DNA from: Mobilitalea sibirica
GTDB lineage: Bacteria; Bacillota; Clostridia; Lachnospirales; Lachnospiraceae
Direction of reading: 5' to 3'
Assembly: GCF_015999265.1 (NCBI RefSeq)
Contig: NZ_JAEAGR010000017.1
Coordinates: forward strand, 1-64,000
Length of the DNA: 64,000 nt
Below the pieces are notes generated by a model. It worked only from the letters and a program-made list of their open reading frames with translations. It did not search any database and was not told the origin of the DNA. Shown piece after piece: positions 7,266 to 17,100 of this stretch. Positions within the stretch are counted from its first letter, which is position 1; the number at the start of each line of letters is the position of its first letter. The position numbers and the translations under genes are program-made.

Positions 7266-8525
7266 CTATCTGGTTTTTTCGGTGGCATATCCATTCTCGT
7301 CAAATTCGACATTGAAAGATATCTCCTCCATAAATTTATAATAATCCTTTCTTTTTGCTTCCTCTTGAATTAAATAAGTATAAGTGTTTTCTCCCATGGC
7401 AGGAAGGAGTTGTACCTGCACCGTATCATCCGGATTGAGATAAAGCTTTAATAAACCGGTTTCTCTTTTGACACCGTTAAACCAATAATTGCCCAGGCTG
7501 TAAGCGATAGGCTTTCCTTTATAAAACTCAAGGCCCTGCATAACGTGCGGATGACAACCGATAACAGCATCAGCTCCTGCATCAATATATTTTTTAGCTA
7601 AATCCTTCTGATACTCTAAAGGATAATGTTCTTTCTCCTTGCCCCAGTGAAGATATATGACAACAAAATCACTGTTTGCTTTGGCCTCCTCCACGGAGGT
7701 AAGGATTAAAGTAGGATCATAGGTGCCTATCATACCGGGCCGTGTCTCAGTAGCATACCAATCCATTGCAAAGACAACTCTGGAGGCGGCCAGGTAGGCA
7801 ACCTTAGTATCGCCAAAGGTATAATAGATAGGGGCTTTTGCCCGTTCCATATTTATACCGGCACCTACATAGTCAATCTCGGCGCCTTCTAACGTTTCAA
7901 GGGTATCTAAAAATGCATCCATACCGTAATCCAGGGTATGGTTATTGGCAAGGGATACGATATCCACACCCATTTCTTTTAGGATATTAACTCTTTTTGG
8001 ATTTGCTCGGAAATGATATTGTTTGTCAGGGACTTTTTTCCCTCTGAGACTATAGGTAAATTCGTTATTTAACATCATAATATCAGCGTTTTCCATTTCT
8101 TCAATCAGCTCAGGGGAAATACCGCCCAGAATTCCTTTTGCTTCACTGTCGTATTTGGCCATGGGCCTGGAGCCTTCATTAAAATTAATATCGCCTGCAA
8201 ATGCTAAAACAATTGGAGTGTTGATAGAAGATTCGTCGGGGGAACCATTGGTAGATGCATTACCGGGTTGTGTTTCCTCATTTTTTTTGTCTGCTTCAGG
8301 TGTGATAGGTATATTGTTATCTGCTTCGTCCGTATTATCGGTGTTACCTGGTATGGTTTCATCAACATCAGGAACAGAATTTTCATTGATATCTTTTTCA
8401 GGAACGGAATTTTCTTTTACATCCTTCTTGTTCTGGAGTTCAAAGGAATATGCTACAACACCGGTTATTGCAAGTATTATTATCGCAATGATTAATGTAA
8501 ATAAAATAAGATTCTTCTTTTTCAT
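7266..8525 (-). CDS. CapA family protein, membrane-anchored
   Basis: A 419-residue protein. Residues 5-26 form a single membrane anchor. A disordered Asp/Glu/Asn/Pro-rich linker runs to about 105. A CapA/PgsA metallophosphatase-fold domain follows: VLAFAGDINFNEG, IMMLNNEFTYSL, DIVSLANNHTLDYG, IYLHWGKE, DAVIGCHPHVMQGLE, AYSLGNYWFN. It should act outside the cell. CapA relatives take part in poly-gamma-glutamate export, but no capBC partners are here, so the substrate is unknown. Start ATG 8525; only a weak GGAGTAACTT precedes it. Confidence 0.9.
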   Translation of the reverse strand: MKKKNLILFTLIIAIIILAITGVVAYSFELQNKKDVKENSVPEKDINENSVPDVDETIPGNTDNTDEADNNIPITPEADKKNEETQPGNASTNGSPDESSINTPIVLAFAGDINFNEGSRPMAKYDSEAKGILGGISPELIEEMENADIMMLNNEFTYSLRGKKVPDKQYHFRANPKRVNILKEMGVDIVSLANNHTLDYGMDAFLDTLETLEGAEIDYVGAGINMERAKAPIYYTFGDTKVAYLAASRVVFAMDWYATETRPGMIGTYDPTLILTSVEEAKANSDFVVIYLHWGKEKEHYPLEYQKDLAKKYIDAGADAVIGCHPHVMQGLEFYKGKPIAYSLGNYWFNGVKRETGLLKLYLNPDDTVQVQLLPAMGENTYTYLIQEEAKRKDYYKFMEEISFNVEFDENGYATEKTR

Positions 8526-8745
8526 AAGTTACTCCATTCTGCCCCAACCCGAGAAATTGGGTGGTAGCACAAATATATAGTGTGGAACATTTTGTTTTTC
8601 ACACTTTCATTTTCAAAAAACCTCCTACCCTATATATTCATTATGTCTATAAGGTAAGAGGAATATTGCTTGTTTAATATAGGTTAAAATCATATAATGA
8701 AATCAATTTATCGGGTATATATGATATTTAAAGTACTGCCGATGT

Positions 8746-9201
8746 CTATTTGTTTTTTTTGAAGCTACCGGTTATTTTCTTCATAAAACTTTTCTTTTCT
8801 TTCTTAGCATCCAAGCCGCTTCTTAAGCCTTTTACATCCATAATATAGATACCGCTGATAACGGCTTTTACTTCTTTCTTTACAGGAATGATATCAAACA
8901 CCTTAGCATCACAAATAAGGGACATTACCTTCGGTCCAATTTTAGCTTTTACAATCGGAACTTTAGAAGCTCGCATATATTTTGGTGTCTGATCGAGTAC
9001 AATCTTTGGAAGGTTTGCTTCTTTTAATTTTAATTTCTTTTTATCAATAACTAGAATAGAAACAGTCTGGGCTGCAGCTTTCATCTGTGCTTCTGAATCT
9101 GCTTGCTTTTTCTGTAATTTCTTTCCGACAAAATATAAAACGATAAGACCTACAATTACAATAGCTCCAACAATCAATAATACGGTTAAAACGGTATCCA
9201 T
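8746..9201 (-). CDS. Conserved hypothetical single-pass membrane protein
   Basis: A 151-residue protein with an N-terminal membrane helix (residues 5-27, Val/Ile/Leu-rich). A Lys/Gln-rich stretch follows, then a small basic domain (KVPIVKAKIGPKVMSLICDAK, then VKKEVKAVISGIYIMDV) and a very basic tail (KKEKKSFMKKITGSFKKNK). Topology would leave most of the protein in the cytosol. I do not recognise a named domain. AGGAGGTACATAG precedes ATG 9201. It stands alone between capA and the acyltransferase. Confidence 0.75.
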   Translation of the reverse strand: MDTVLTVLLIVGAIVIVGLIVLYFVGKKLQKKQADSEAQMKAAAQTVSILVIDKKKLKLKEANLPKIVLDQTPKYMRASKVPIVKAKIGPKVMSLICDAKVFDIIPVKKEVKAVISGIYIMDVKGLRSGLDAKKEKKSFMKKITGSFKKNK

Positions 9202-9332
9202 TAACTATGTACCTCCTAGTTTGTACAAATTCACATAATGCCTCTTGTTAGGCATCGTTTATTGTATCATTTTTTTGTTAAAAAATAAATAGTAAATATA
9301 AAAATTATAAAAATAAGTGAAACGGTTAATCA

Positions 9333-10061
9333 TTAGATTAACTTTGAGTTTTTATCTAAGGCTTCTTTAATGATGTTTTGTACATAAGAACCTAAAAATT
9401 TTCGTTCTTCCTTGTCCAACTGATTAGGATAGATAGGCTTCCCAAATTCCACTATAACATGAGCGGAGCGTATCCATGGAGTCTGCTTCTCGAATAAGGC
9501 ATCGGTATTAGAGATGGCAACAGGAATGATGGCACATCCAGTCTTTTCTGCCATTTTGAAGCTTCCTTCCTTAAACGGTAGCATCTCATTGCTCTGATTT
9601 CTGGTTCCTTCGGGAGATATAAAAACAGAATACCCGGATTTTATCTGTTCTATACCCTGTAAGACGGTTTTTAATCCTTGTTTAATGTCATCCCGGTCTA
9701 AGAAAAGACATTGGATAAATCTCATCCAAGTTCGTAAGAAAGGGATTTTAGCAATCTCTTTTTTGGCCATGAAGCCGGTCAAATTCGGTAAAGAAACATA
9801 GGTAACAGGTACATCAAAATAGCTTCTGTGATTGGCAACATACAATACAGCTTCATTTTTGGGAATGTTATCCCTGCCGATGACGGTTCTTTTAACACCG
9901 GATATAAATAAAACAATCCTAAAAGCAGCTGATACAATCGCTTGTGAACTAACAGCCATAGCCCGACGGTTATATTTTTCCAAGATAAACTCGATTAGAA
10001 AAACAGGTATGCTAAGAATAAAAAATATCACTAAAAATAAGCCGGTTAAAATTAAACGCAT
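9333..10061 (-). CDS. plsC: 1-acyl-sn-glycerol-3-phosphate acyltransferase (PlsC family)
   Basis: A 242-residue membrane-bound acyltransferase that transfers a second acyl chain to lysophosphatidate. The catalytic HX4D box is NHRSYFDVP (about 75-83), and the glycerophosphate-binding motif is SPEGTRNQ (about 148-155). An N-terminal hydrophobic segment (3-26) anchors it. A GGAGG lies close before ATG 10061. Some LPLAT relatives act on other lysolipids, so exact substrate is inferred. Confidence 0.9.
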   Translation of the reverse strand: MRLILTGLFLVIFFILSIPVFLIEFILEKYNRRAMAVSSQAIVSAAFRIVLFISGVKRTVIGRDNIPKNEAVLYVANHRSYFDVPVTYVSLPNLTGFMAKKEIAKIPFLRTWMRFIQCLFLDRDDIKQGLKTVLQGIEQIKSGYSVFISPEGTRNQSNEMLPFKEGSFKMAEKTGCAIIPVAISNTDALFEKQTPWIRSAHVIVEFGKPIYPNQLDKEERKFLGSYVQNIIKEALDKNSKLI

Positions 10062-10166
10062 AAACAGATCCTCCCTGATTCTTATTACAAAAAGTAAGAT
10101 AATTCAGTAAATCAGTATATATAATTTTGTTTTGTTATATTCTTGATTCTAATATTCGATGCATGA

Positions 10167-10220
10167 AAAAAGAGATTCTTATCATTATAGCATAGATAAT
10201 TATAAAAATCTCTTTATTTT
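10167..10220 (-). terminator. Hairpin downstream of the VanY-like gene
   Basis: AAAAAGAGATT (10167-10177) faces AATCTCTTTATTTT (10207-10220) around an AT-rich loop. A T-run on each side allows termination in either orientation. It lies about 80 bases past the carboxypeptidase stop. Confidence 0.55.
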
Positions 10221-10256
10221 GATATAGGAAAGTTCTCGGAATATCCTATATCATAA

Positions 10257-10297
10257 AAAGCCTTCCAAGCAGGATGTACACTCGAACGTAAGGAATT
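10257..10297 (+). repeat. Dispersed intergenic repeat, truncated copy C
   Basis: Forty bases (AAGCCTTCC, then CAGGATGTACACTCG, then CGTAAGGAATT) match the first half of copy B (13752 onward) and copy A. The match ends inside the stop codon (TTA on this strand, 10296-10298) of the leftward carboxypeptidase gene, so the repeat edge and the gene end coincide. Confidence 0.65.
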
Positions 10298-11582
10298 AAG
10301 GCGTAGGCGTTGGTGTTACACCGGGATTGTTCATGTCGTCCTCATTATCCTCTTTGAAGTTATTAGCCCCAATATCATCTATTGGGAGATTTTCCTCAGT
10401 TTCTGATTCATCTTCCGTGGTTTTCGTATTATCATTATCATCTATGGTACCACCATCAGAGCTTTCATGATCGGTTATGTCGTCATTCGATTCTCCGTCA
10501 TTAGAAATGTTATCCTCATTAGGCTCTTCATCCTCAGATATATTCGTATCGTCATTTTCAGAAAGTTCTTCTTCGGAAGTTTCTTCTCCCTCTAAATCTT
10601 CCTCAGCTTCGTCTAAATCCTCCGGTAACGGAGTAGGGGTAGGCGTAGGTGTTGGTGTTGGAGTGTAGTTTATCAGATCAGAATACTCTTCTTCAAAATT
10701 AAATTCTTCGCTTGGTATGTAGTTATAATATTCTTCTAAGGTTAGATCATTTTGATAAAGATATGTAGCAAGATCCTTACCTACATAGCGAATATGCCAG
10801 GGTTCATAGGCGTACCCTGTGATATCAGCTTTATCTTTCGGATAACGTATAATGTATCCATAATGATGGGCATTATCTGCAAGCCATTTACCTTCCGGGC
10901 TGGTAGAAAAAGCCGTAGTTAACTTGTACCTTAAAGATTTTGAAGATACATCCATTGCAAGACCTGTCTGATGCTCGCTGGTTCCCGGAACGGCTGAATA
11001 TCTCAAGGTATGTTTCTTTCCTTTTTTCACAATGTTGTCGATGAAAATGTTATGCTGTCGCTTGTAAGATCGATATCCCGATATTCCGTATAGAACATAC
11101 CCGTCTTTTTCGGCGGCAGCAAATAAATTCTCTATTGCTACAGAAGCCTCCGGATGTAATAATTTTCGCTCCTCATAATGAGGTATATCAAAGGGAATGT
11201 TCGGCTCCACTAATTTATAGGGAACGTAGTCTTTGGGTAGGCCATACTCTTTGTTTATAAAAACAGTGATGCTGCTTGGTTCTAAGTCCATCTCGGTTGC
11301 AGGTGTCCAGGGAATGCCGGTTGGTAAATTCTCTTCCATATTCACCATATCCTCATTAATAATATTATCATCATATTCTATGGTAGATGAGTTGTATGTA
11401 TTCGTCTCAGTATTAATTTCATATTTTATGGCGCTTGGTGATACCGTGGAAGCAGAGACACTTCCTTTTACATAATAAGAGTTCTTTTCCGGGGCGTCGC
11501 TTGTAACGGAGTAAATAACAAAACCGGTAAGGAACATTAAAGCGGAAACGGACATTATTATAATAAATTTATTTCTTCCCAA
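10296..11582 (-). CDS. D-alanyl-D-alanine carboxypeptidase, VanY family, with acidic and PT-rich tail
   Basis: A secreted or anchored M15B peptidase, 428 residues from TTG 11582. I chose TTG because AAAGGAGG lies seven bases upstream; an in-frame ATG at 11600 would place that ribosome site inside the gene. After a membrane helix (about 5-25) and a linker, the zinc domain shows GISGYRSYKRQ, PGTSEHQTGLAMDVS and YEPWHIRYVG, carrying the His/Asp/His ligands. The last 110 residues are PTPTPTP plus very acidic Glu/Asp/Asn sequence, ending in a second TPTPTP. Such tails usually span the wall. It likely trims D-Ala from peptidoglycan stems. The 3' end abuts repeat copy C. Confidence 0.9.
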   Translation of the reverse strand: MGRNKFIIIMSVSALMFLTGFVIYSVTSDAPEKNSYYVKGSVSASTVSPSAIKYEINTETNTYNSSTIEYDDNIINEDMVNMEENLPTGIPWTPATEMDLEPSSITVFINKEYGLPKDYVPYKLVEPNIPFDIPHYEERKLLHPEASVAIENLFAAAEKDGYVLYGISGYRSYKRQHNIFIDNIVKKGKKHTLRYSAVPGTSEHQTGLAMDVSSKSLRYKLTTAFSTSPEGKWLADNAHHYGYIIRYPKDKADITGYAYEPWHIRYVGKDLATYLYQNDLTLEEYYNYIPSEEFNFEEEYSDLINYTPTPTPTPTPTPLPEDLDEAEEDLEGEETSEEELSENDDTNISEDEEPNEDNISNDGESNDDITDHESSDGGTIDDNDNTKTTEDESETEENLPIDDIGANNFKEDNEDDMNNPGVTPTPTP

Positions 11583-11825
11583 CCTGACGCCTCCTTTCAT
11601 ATAAGCTAGGACAGTTTGGTTACCGCGGCTGTTGCAAATCTTCGTATGATACTTTGTGCGTGGTACGATAAAAAATGCCTATAAGGCATATTAAGTCGTA
11701 GATAATTCATATAAAAACTAGTTCTTTGCATGCTACCGAGTATAATAAATACACATAATAAAATATTATACCATATATAGTGCAAAAAACTAGTATATTG
11801 TAGAATTTTATATTAGAAAAATATG

Positions 11826-13283
11826 CTAGATTATTTGATTATCAACATAATGATCTAATAACTCAGTTTTCATCTGATATAATTTATTGGATAAATCAAC
11901 ATATACAATATGTGGATTAATAAGACGTCTAGCCTCATCCCACAATGTTTCCTGCTCTTTTTTACAATACTCTCGTATATCCATAACTGACGGAGAAGTA
12001 TAAACACATTCACCGGATAGAAAGATAGGAACCATGAGTTCTCTCAAGGTATACGTATTAGGCTCCAGATAGGTCTTTTTCCAGGTGGCGTTCGGGTCAA
12101 ATAGCAGTAAGGGATTATCAGAGGAATATTCTTCATCAACCAAAGTAATTAAGTCTGCCTTAATCTTGTTGCTATCTTTTTCGTAGACCCGATAAATCTT
12201 TTTGTTACCGGGATTGGTGATTTTAGTTTGATTCTCTGAAAGTTTTATCTTAGGAATAAAATTACCGTCTTTTTTGATGGCGGCCAATTTATATACACCG
12301 CCAAAAGAAGGGCAATCTCTGGAGGTAATTAATTTTGTTCCCACACCCCAGGAATCGATTTTACAACCCTGTGTTTTCAAAGAATCGATAATATATTCAT
12401 CCAAATCACTGGAAGCGGTAATGGTTGCTTTAGGGAAGCCGGCCGCATCTAACATCTTTCGGGCTTTCTTAGATAGATAAGCTAAATCACCGCTATCCAA
12501 TCGGATACCGTATCTTTCAGGCATTTTTCCTGCCTGTAATAATTCTTCAAATACTTTAATGGCATTAGGAACACCGGAGCGTAGAGTGTCATAGGTATCC
12601 ACCAGAAGCGTAGTACTATGGGGATAAAGTTGTGCATATTTACGAAAGGCCTCAAGTTCATCCTCAAAACTCATAATCCAACTGTGGGCATGGGTACCAA
12701 GCGTAGGTAAATCGTACAATTTAGCAGATAGTACGTTACTGGTTCCGATACAGCCACCAATTACCGCGGCTCTGGCACCGAGGGTTCCGGCATCGGGCCC
12801 CTGTGCTCTTCTAAGTCCGAATTCCATTACGGGCTGGCCATTGGCAGCATAGACAACACGGGATGCTTTTGTAGCGATCAAGCTTTGATGATTGATAATG
12901 TTTAACAAGGCGGTTTCAACCAGTTGAGCTTCCATAATTGGTGCAATCACTTTAACTAAAGGTTCCATGGGGAATACGACAGTTCCCTCGGGAATAGCAT
13001 AGATATCACCGGAAAAACGGAAGGTTTTTAAGTAGGTTAAAAAATCTTCATCAAAGATCTTTAGACTTCGAAGATATTCAATGTCATCTTCCTTAAACCG
13101 CAGATTTTTAATATAGTCTATAACCTGCTCTAAACCGGCACATATGGCATAGCCGCTGCCACAAGGATTTTCACGATAAAACACATCAAATACGACAGTA
13201 TCATTATTTTTGTTATTATAATAACCTTGCATCATTGTGAGTTCATAAAAATCAGTTAATAACGTTAAATTTTGTTTACCCAT
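11826..13283 (-). CDS. pncB: Nicotinate phosphoribosyltransferase
   Basis: A 485-residue enzyme that salvages nicotinate to NaMN for NAD synthesis. Family blocks are LLTDFYELTMMQGYY at the N-terminus, MEFGLRRAQGPDAG, and GTHAHSWIMSFEDE, whose His is the one phosphorylated during ATP coupling. RLDSGDLAYLSKKAR and DSWGVGTKL follow. Length fits the Firmicute-type PncB. GGAGATATT precedes ATG 13283. An extended -10 (TGTTATAAT read leftward, 13350-13355) lies about 65 bases upstream. Confidence 0.95.
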   Translation of the reverse strand: MGKQNLTLLTDFYELTMMQGYYNNKNNDTVVFDVFYRENPCGSGYAICAGLEQVIDYIKNLRFKEDDIEYLRSLKIFDEDFLTYLKTFRFSGDIYAIPEGTVVFPMEPLVKVIAPIMEAQLVETALLNIINHQSLIATKASRVVYAANGQPVMEFGLRRAQGPDAGTLGARAAVIGGCIGTSNVLSAKLYDLPTLGTHAHSWIMSFEDELEAFRKYAQLYPHSTTLLVDTYDTLRSGVPNAIKVFEELLQAGKMPERYGIRLDSGDLAYLSKKARKMLDAAGFPKATITASSDLDEYIIDSLKTQGCKIDSWGVGTKLITSRDCPSFGGVYKLAAIKKDGNFIPKIKLSENQTKITNPGNKKIYRVYEKDSNKIKADLITLVDEEYSSDNPLLLFDPNATWKKTYLEPNTYTLRELMVPIFLSGECVYTSPSVMDIREYCKKEQETLWDEARRLINPHIVYVDLSNKLYQMKTELLDHYVDNQII

Positions 13284-13418
13284 AATATCTCCTTACCTGC
13301 TACCGACGATACGAATATGTAGCTGAAAAATTATTTCTTTATTATCTGCATTATAACACAAGATATACCAGAATCATGAAGAAGTCAAGCTTTGCATGTA
13401 CTTAAATCAAGAAAAGTA

Positions 13419-13447
13419 TTGACATTATTCATATTATATACTATCAT
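13419..13447 (+). promoter_or_regulatory. Promoter of the ileS T-box transcript
   Basis: TTGACA (13419-13424), 17 bases, TATCAT (13442-13447). It places the transcript start about 20 bases before the T-box stem I. Confidence 0.8.
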
Positions 13448-13469
13448 AAACAAAAATTGATAAAAACGA

Positions 13470-13720
13470 TGACGGAGAGAGTAAGCATTGTGCAAAAAAT
13501 ACAGCGAGTCGGGGATAGTGTAAGCCCGGTATGAGTAGCAGATGTCCGAAAATCACTCCCAAGTTGCATGGCCCAAAGGGAACAAAGTACCAAGTAGGTT
13601 ATGTCGGTATCCCCCGTTATAGGGATAATATATGAAGTCGGATGGACGGAGTATGTGAAACAGGTGGTAAAATGAAAGCTTATGCTCTCATCCTTTTTCG
13701 GATGAGAGCTTTTTGTTTTA
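13470..13720 (+). ncRNA. T-box riboswitch (isoleucine) with terminator
   Basis: A full T-box leader. Stem I begins GGAGAGAGT and closes with ACTCC, and contains AGCGAGTC (13503-13510) and the GGGGATAGTG...GCCCGG loop. The specifier codon is ATC (13552-13554), which reads tRNA-Ile. The central CCCCCGTTATAGGG element follows. The T-box bulge GGTGG (13663-13667) pairs with the tRNA CCA end. The antiterminator forms from GG...ATGA (13663-13675) with TCATCC (13688-13693). The same TCATCC is used by the terminator GCTCTCATCC/GGATGAGAGC (13684-13709) and its T-run. Uncharged tRNA-Ile would therefore allow ileS expression. Confidence 0.93.
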
Positions 13721-13751
13721 TAGGAAATAACTCCAAATTTTCTATAAAATT

Positions 13752-13843
13752 AAAGCCTTCCAGACAGGATGCGTACTAGCACGTAAGGAATTTTGTCGGT
13801 TTTACCGAACGTGCCAGACGCGAGAGTTTGCCAATGCAAACTC
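13752..13843 (+). repeat. Dispersed intergenic repeat, copy B
   Basis: The fullest copy: AAGCCTTCCAGACAGGATG, then GCACGTAAGGAATTTTGTCG, then a TTTACCGA core, ACGCGAGAGTTTGC and a GCAAACTCT end. The last two segments (AGAGTTTGC/GCAAACTCT) are inverted and fold into a hairpin. It lies between the T-box terminator and ileS, so it is inside the ileS 5' leader when the T-box is open. Confidence 0.7.
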
Positions 13844-13966
13844 TTTGTTCTCATATTGATTATATAATATGAAGGATAATTTCTTCTATAGAAGATAACA
13901 AATAATATAGTCTTTATACGAAGGATAACTTCTCCTTTTAAGTAAATTAATATATAGGGGGGAGAA

Positions 13967-14065
13967 ATGTTCCTATATTATATCAAAACATTACAACATA
14001 ACAATACAATCTATCTTAAGGAGGACAATAACCCGCCTATAGATCTAATAACTAAATATTCTTAA
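13967..14065 (+). CDS. Possible leader peptide upstream of ileS
   Basis: A 32-codon open frame (MFLYYIKTLQHNNTIYLKED...) preceded four bases upstream by GGGGGGAG. It contains four Ile codons, two of them the rare ATA. It ends 66 bases before ileS, inside the leader transcribed after the T-box. Two further SD-like sites (AAGGAGG near 14020, AAGGGAGGG near 14068) follow it. Nothing confirms translation; AT-rich DNA can give such frames by chance. Confidence 0.25.
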   Translation: MFLYYIKTLQHNNTIYLKEDNNPPIDLITKYS

Positions 14066-14131
14066 CAAGGGAGGGAAAAGCTTCCTGTATCAATAGCTAA
14101 ATAATATAATTTTTATATAAGGAGGATTAAC

Positions 14132-17100
14132 ATGTACGATAAGGTGTCAACGGATTTAAACTTTGTCGAGAGGGAAAAGAAGGTTTTAAAGTTCTGGGAA
14201 GATAACAAAATTTTTGAAGCCAGCATAGAGGAAAGAAAAGACGGAGAAACCTTTACTTTCTATGATGGACCACCGACGGCGAACGGTAAACCTCATATTG
14301 GACACGTATTAACGAGAGTTATCAAGGATATGATTCCGAGATATCAGACAATGAAGGGTAATAAGGTTCTTCGTAAAGCAGGCTGGGATACTCACGGTCT
14401 ACCGGTTGAGCTGGAGGTTGAGAAAAAGCTTGGTATTGACGGTAAGGAGCAGATTGAGGCGTATGGTCTGGAACCGTTCTTAAAGGAATGTAAGGAAAGC
14501 GTATGGAAGTATAAGGGTATGTGGGAGGATTTCTCCGGAACGGTTGGCTTCTGGGCTGATATGGACGATCCCTATGTTACCTATCATAATGAGTATATTG
14601 AGTCTGTATGGTGGTCCTTAAAACAGATATGGGATAAGGGTCTCTTATATAAAGGCTTTAAAATCGTTCCTTATTGTCCAAGGTGCGGAACCCCGCTATC
14701 CAGCCATGAGGTTGCCCAGGGTTATAAGGATGTAAAGGAAAAGTCCGTAATTGCGAAATTTAAAATCAAGGGAACTGATAATGAATATATATTGGCATGG
14801 ACAACAACCCCTTGGACCCTGCCCTCCAATACCGCGCTTTGTGTAAATCCGAATGAGACTTATGTTAAAGTAAAGGTATCTGTGGATGAGAAGGGTAATG
14901 TGATTGGTAAAGCAGGCTGTGATTGTGGCCATGGTAAGGAGCATGACCATCACCAGGAAGAACAGGTTGCGGTAGGTACAGAAAAATACATTCTTGCCAA
15001 GGAGCTTCTGGGAGTTATCGATGGTGACTATGAAGTTGAAGAAACCTATATTGGTAAAGACTTAGAATACATGGAATATGAACCTCTTTTCGACTATGTA
15101 AAAGCCGATAAGAAGGCACACTTTGTTACCTGTGATAATTATGTAACCTTAACCGACGGTACCGGTGTTGTTCACATCGCTCCGGCGTTTGGTGAAGACG
15201 ATAATCGTGTTGGCAAGGCATATGATCTGCCATTTATACAATTGGTTGACGGTAAAGGTGAATTTAAGCCGGAAGCAACTGACTTAGCAGGTACTTTCGT
15301 TAAGAAGGCAGATGAGCCGATTATGAAAATGCTTGCCCAAAAAGGGTTGCTATTTAAGATACTAAAATATGAACACAGCTATCCGTTCTGCTGGCGTTGT
15401 GATACCTCTCTTATCTATTATGCAAGAGAATCCTGGTTTATCAAGATGACTGAGGTGAAAGATCAGCTAATTAAGAATAACAATACTATTAACTGGATGC
15501 CGGAGAGCATCGGTCAGGGTCGCTTTGGTGACTGGCTGAAAAATGTTCAGGATTGGGGACTTTCTCGTGACCGTTATTGGGGAACACCACTTCCTATCTG
15601 GGAATGTGAAGACGGGCATCGTCACTGCATCGGCAGTATTGAAGAATTGAAAGCAATGTCAGATAATTGCCCGGATGACATTGAACTGCACAGACCGTTT
15701 ATTGATGCAGTTACAATCAAATGCCCGGATTGCGGCAAGCAAATGACCCGTGTAAAACCGGTTATTGACTGCTGGTATGATTCCGGATCTATGCCTTTTG
15801 CACAATGGCATTATCCATTTGAGAATAAAGAAGTATTTGAAGATAATTTCCCGGCTGACTTTATCAGTGAAGCGGTGGATCAAACCAGGGGCTGGTTCTA
15901 TTCCCTGTTGGCAATATCGACTTTGATCTTTGATAAGGCACCGTTTAAGAATGTAATCGTACTAGGTCATGTACAGGATGAAAACGGTCAGAAGATGTCC
16001 AAATCCAAAGGAAATGCCGTAGACCCCTTTGACGCCCTTGAGCAACACGGAGCGGATGCAATCCGTTGGTATTTCTATATCAACTCCGCATTATGGTTGC
16101 CGAACCGCTTCCATCATGGTGCGGTTACGGAAGGACAGAGAAAGTTCATGGGTACCCTGTGGAATACCTATGCATTCTTTGTTCTCTATGCTAATATTGA
16201 TCAGTTTGATGCTACAAAATATAAGTTAGAATACGATAAGTTGCCCGTAATGGATAAATGGTTACTATCCAAGTTAAATACCTTAATCAAATCGGTGGAT
16301 ACACATCTTGAAAATTACAGAATAACAGAAGGTGCCAGAATGCTTGCCGACTTCGTGGATGATTTATCGAACTGGTATGTTAGAAGAAGCAGGGAGCGTT
16401 TTTGGGCTAAGGAGATGCCTCAGGATAAGATTAATGCATATATGACCCTTTATACTACTTTAGTTGAAGTGGCGAAACTGGCAGCTCCGTTTATTCCGTT
16501 TATGACAGAAGATATTTATCAAAACTTGGTTGTAAAACTTGATAAAAACGCGCCTAAGAGTATTCACCTGTGCGATTATCCTGCCTACAACGAAGCATAC
16601 ATCGATACTGAGCTGGAAGCGAACATGGAAGAGGTACTAGAGGTAGTAGTCCTTGGCCGTGCCTGTAGAAATGCCGCTAACATTAAGAACCGTCAGCCGA
16701 TTGGTAAAATGTATGTAAAGGCAGATGATAAGCTGTCTGATTTCTATAAAGATATCATTGCTGAGGAGTTGAATGTGAAAGAGGTTCTGTTTACCGATGA
16801 CGTAAGAGAGTTTACCTCTTATAACTTTAAGCCACAGCTTAAGACTCTGGGACCGAAGTTTGGTAAACAGATCGGCGCAATTCGCAATATACTTGCTGAG
16901 CTTAATGGTAACGAGGCGATGAATGAAATCAATACAACAGGTAAACTGGTAATTAACCTGGAAGGAACAGATGCGGTTCTTGATAAGGAAGATCTTTTAA
17001 TTGAAGCGGCTCAGGCTGAGGGTTATGTATCCGATTCCGACCATGGAATTACGGTGGTACTGGATACCAACCTGTCAGAGGAACTGATTGAAGAGGGTTT

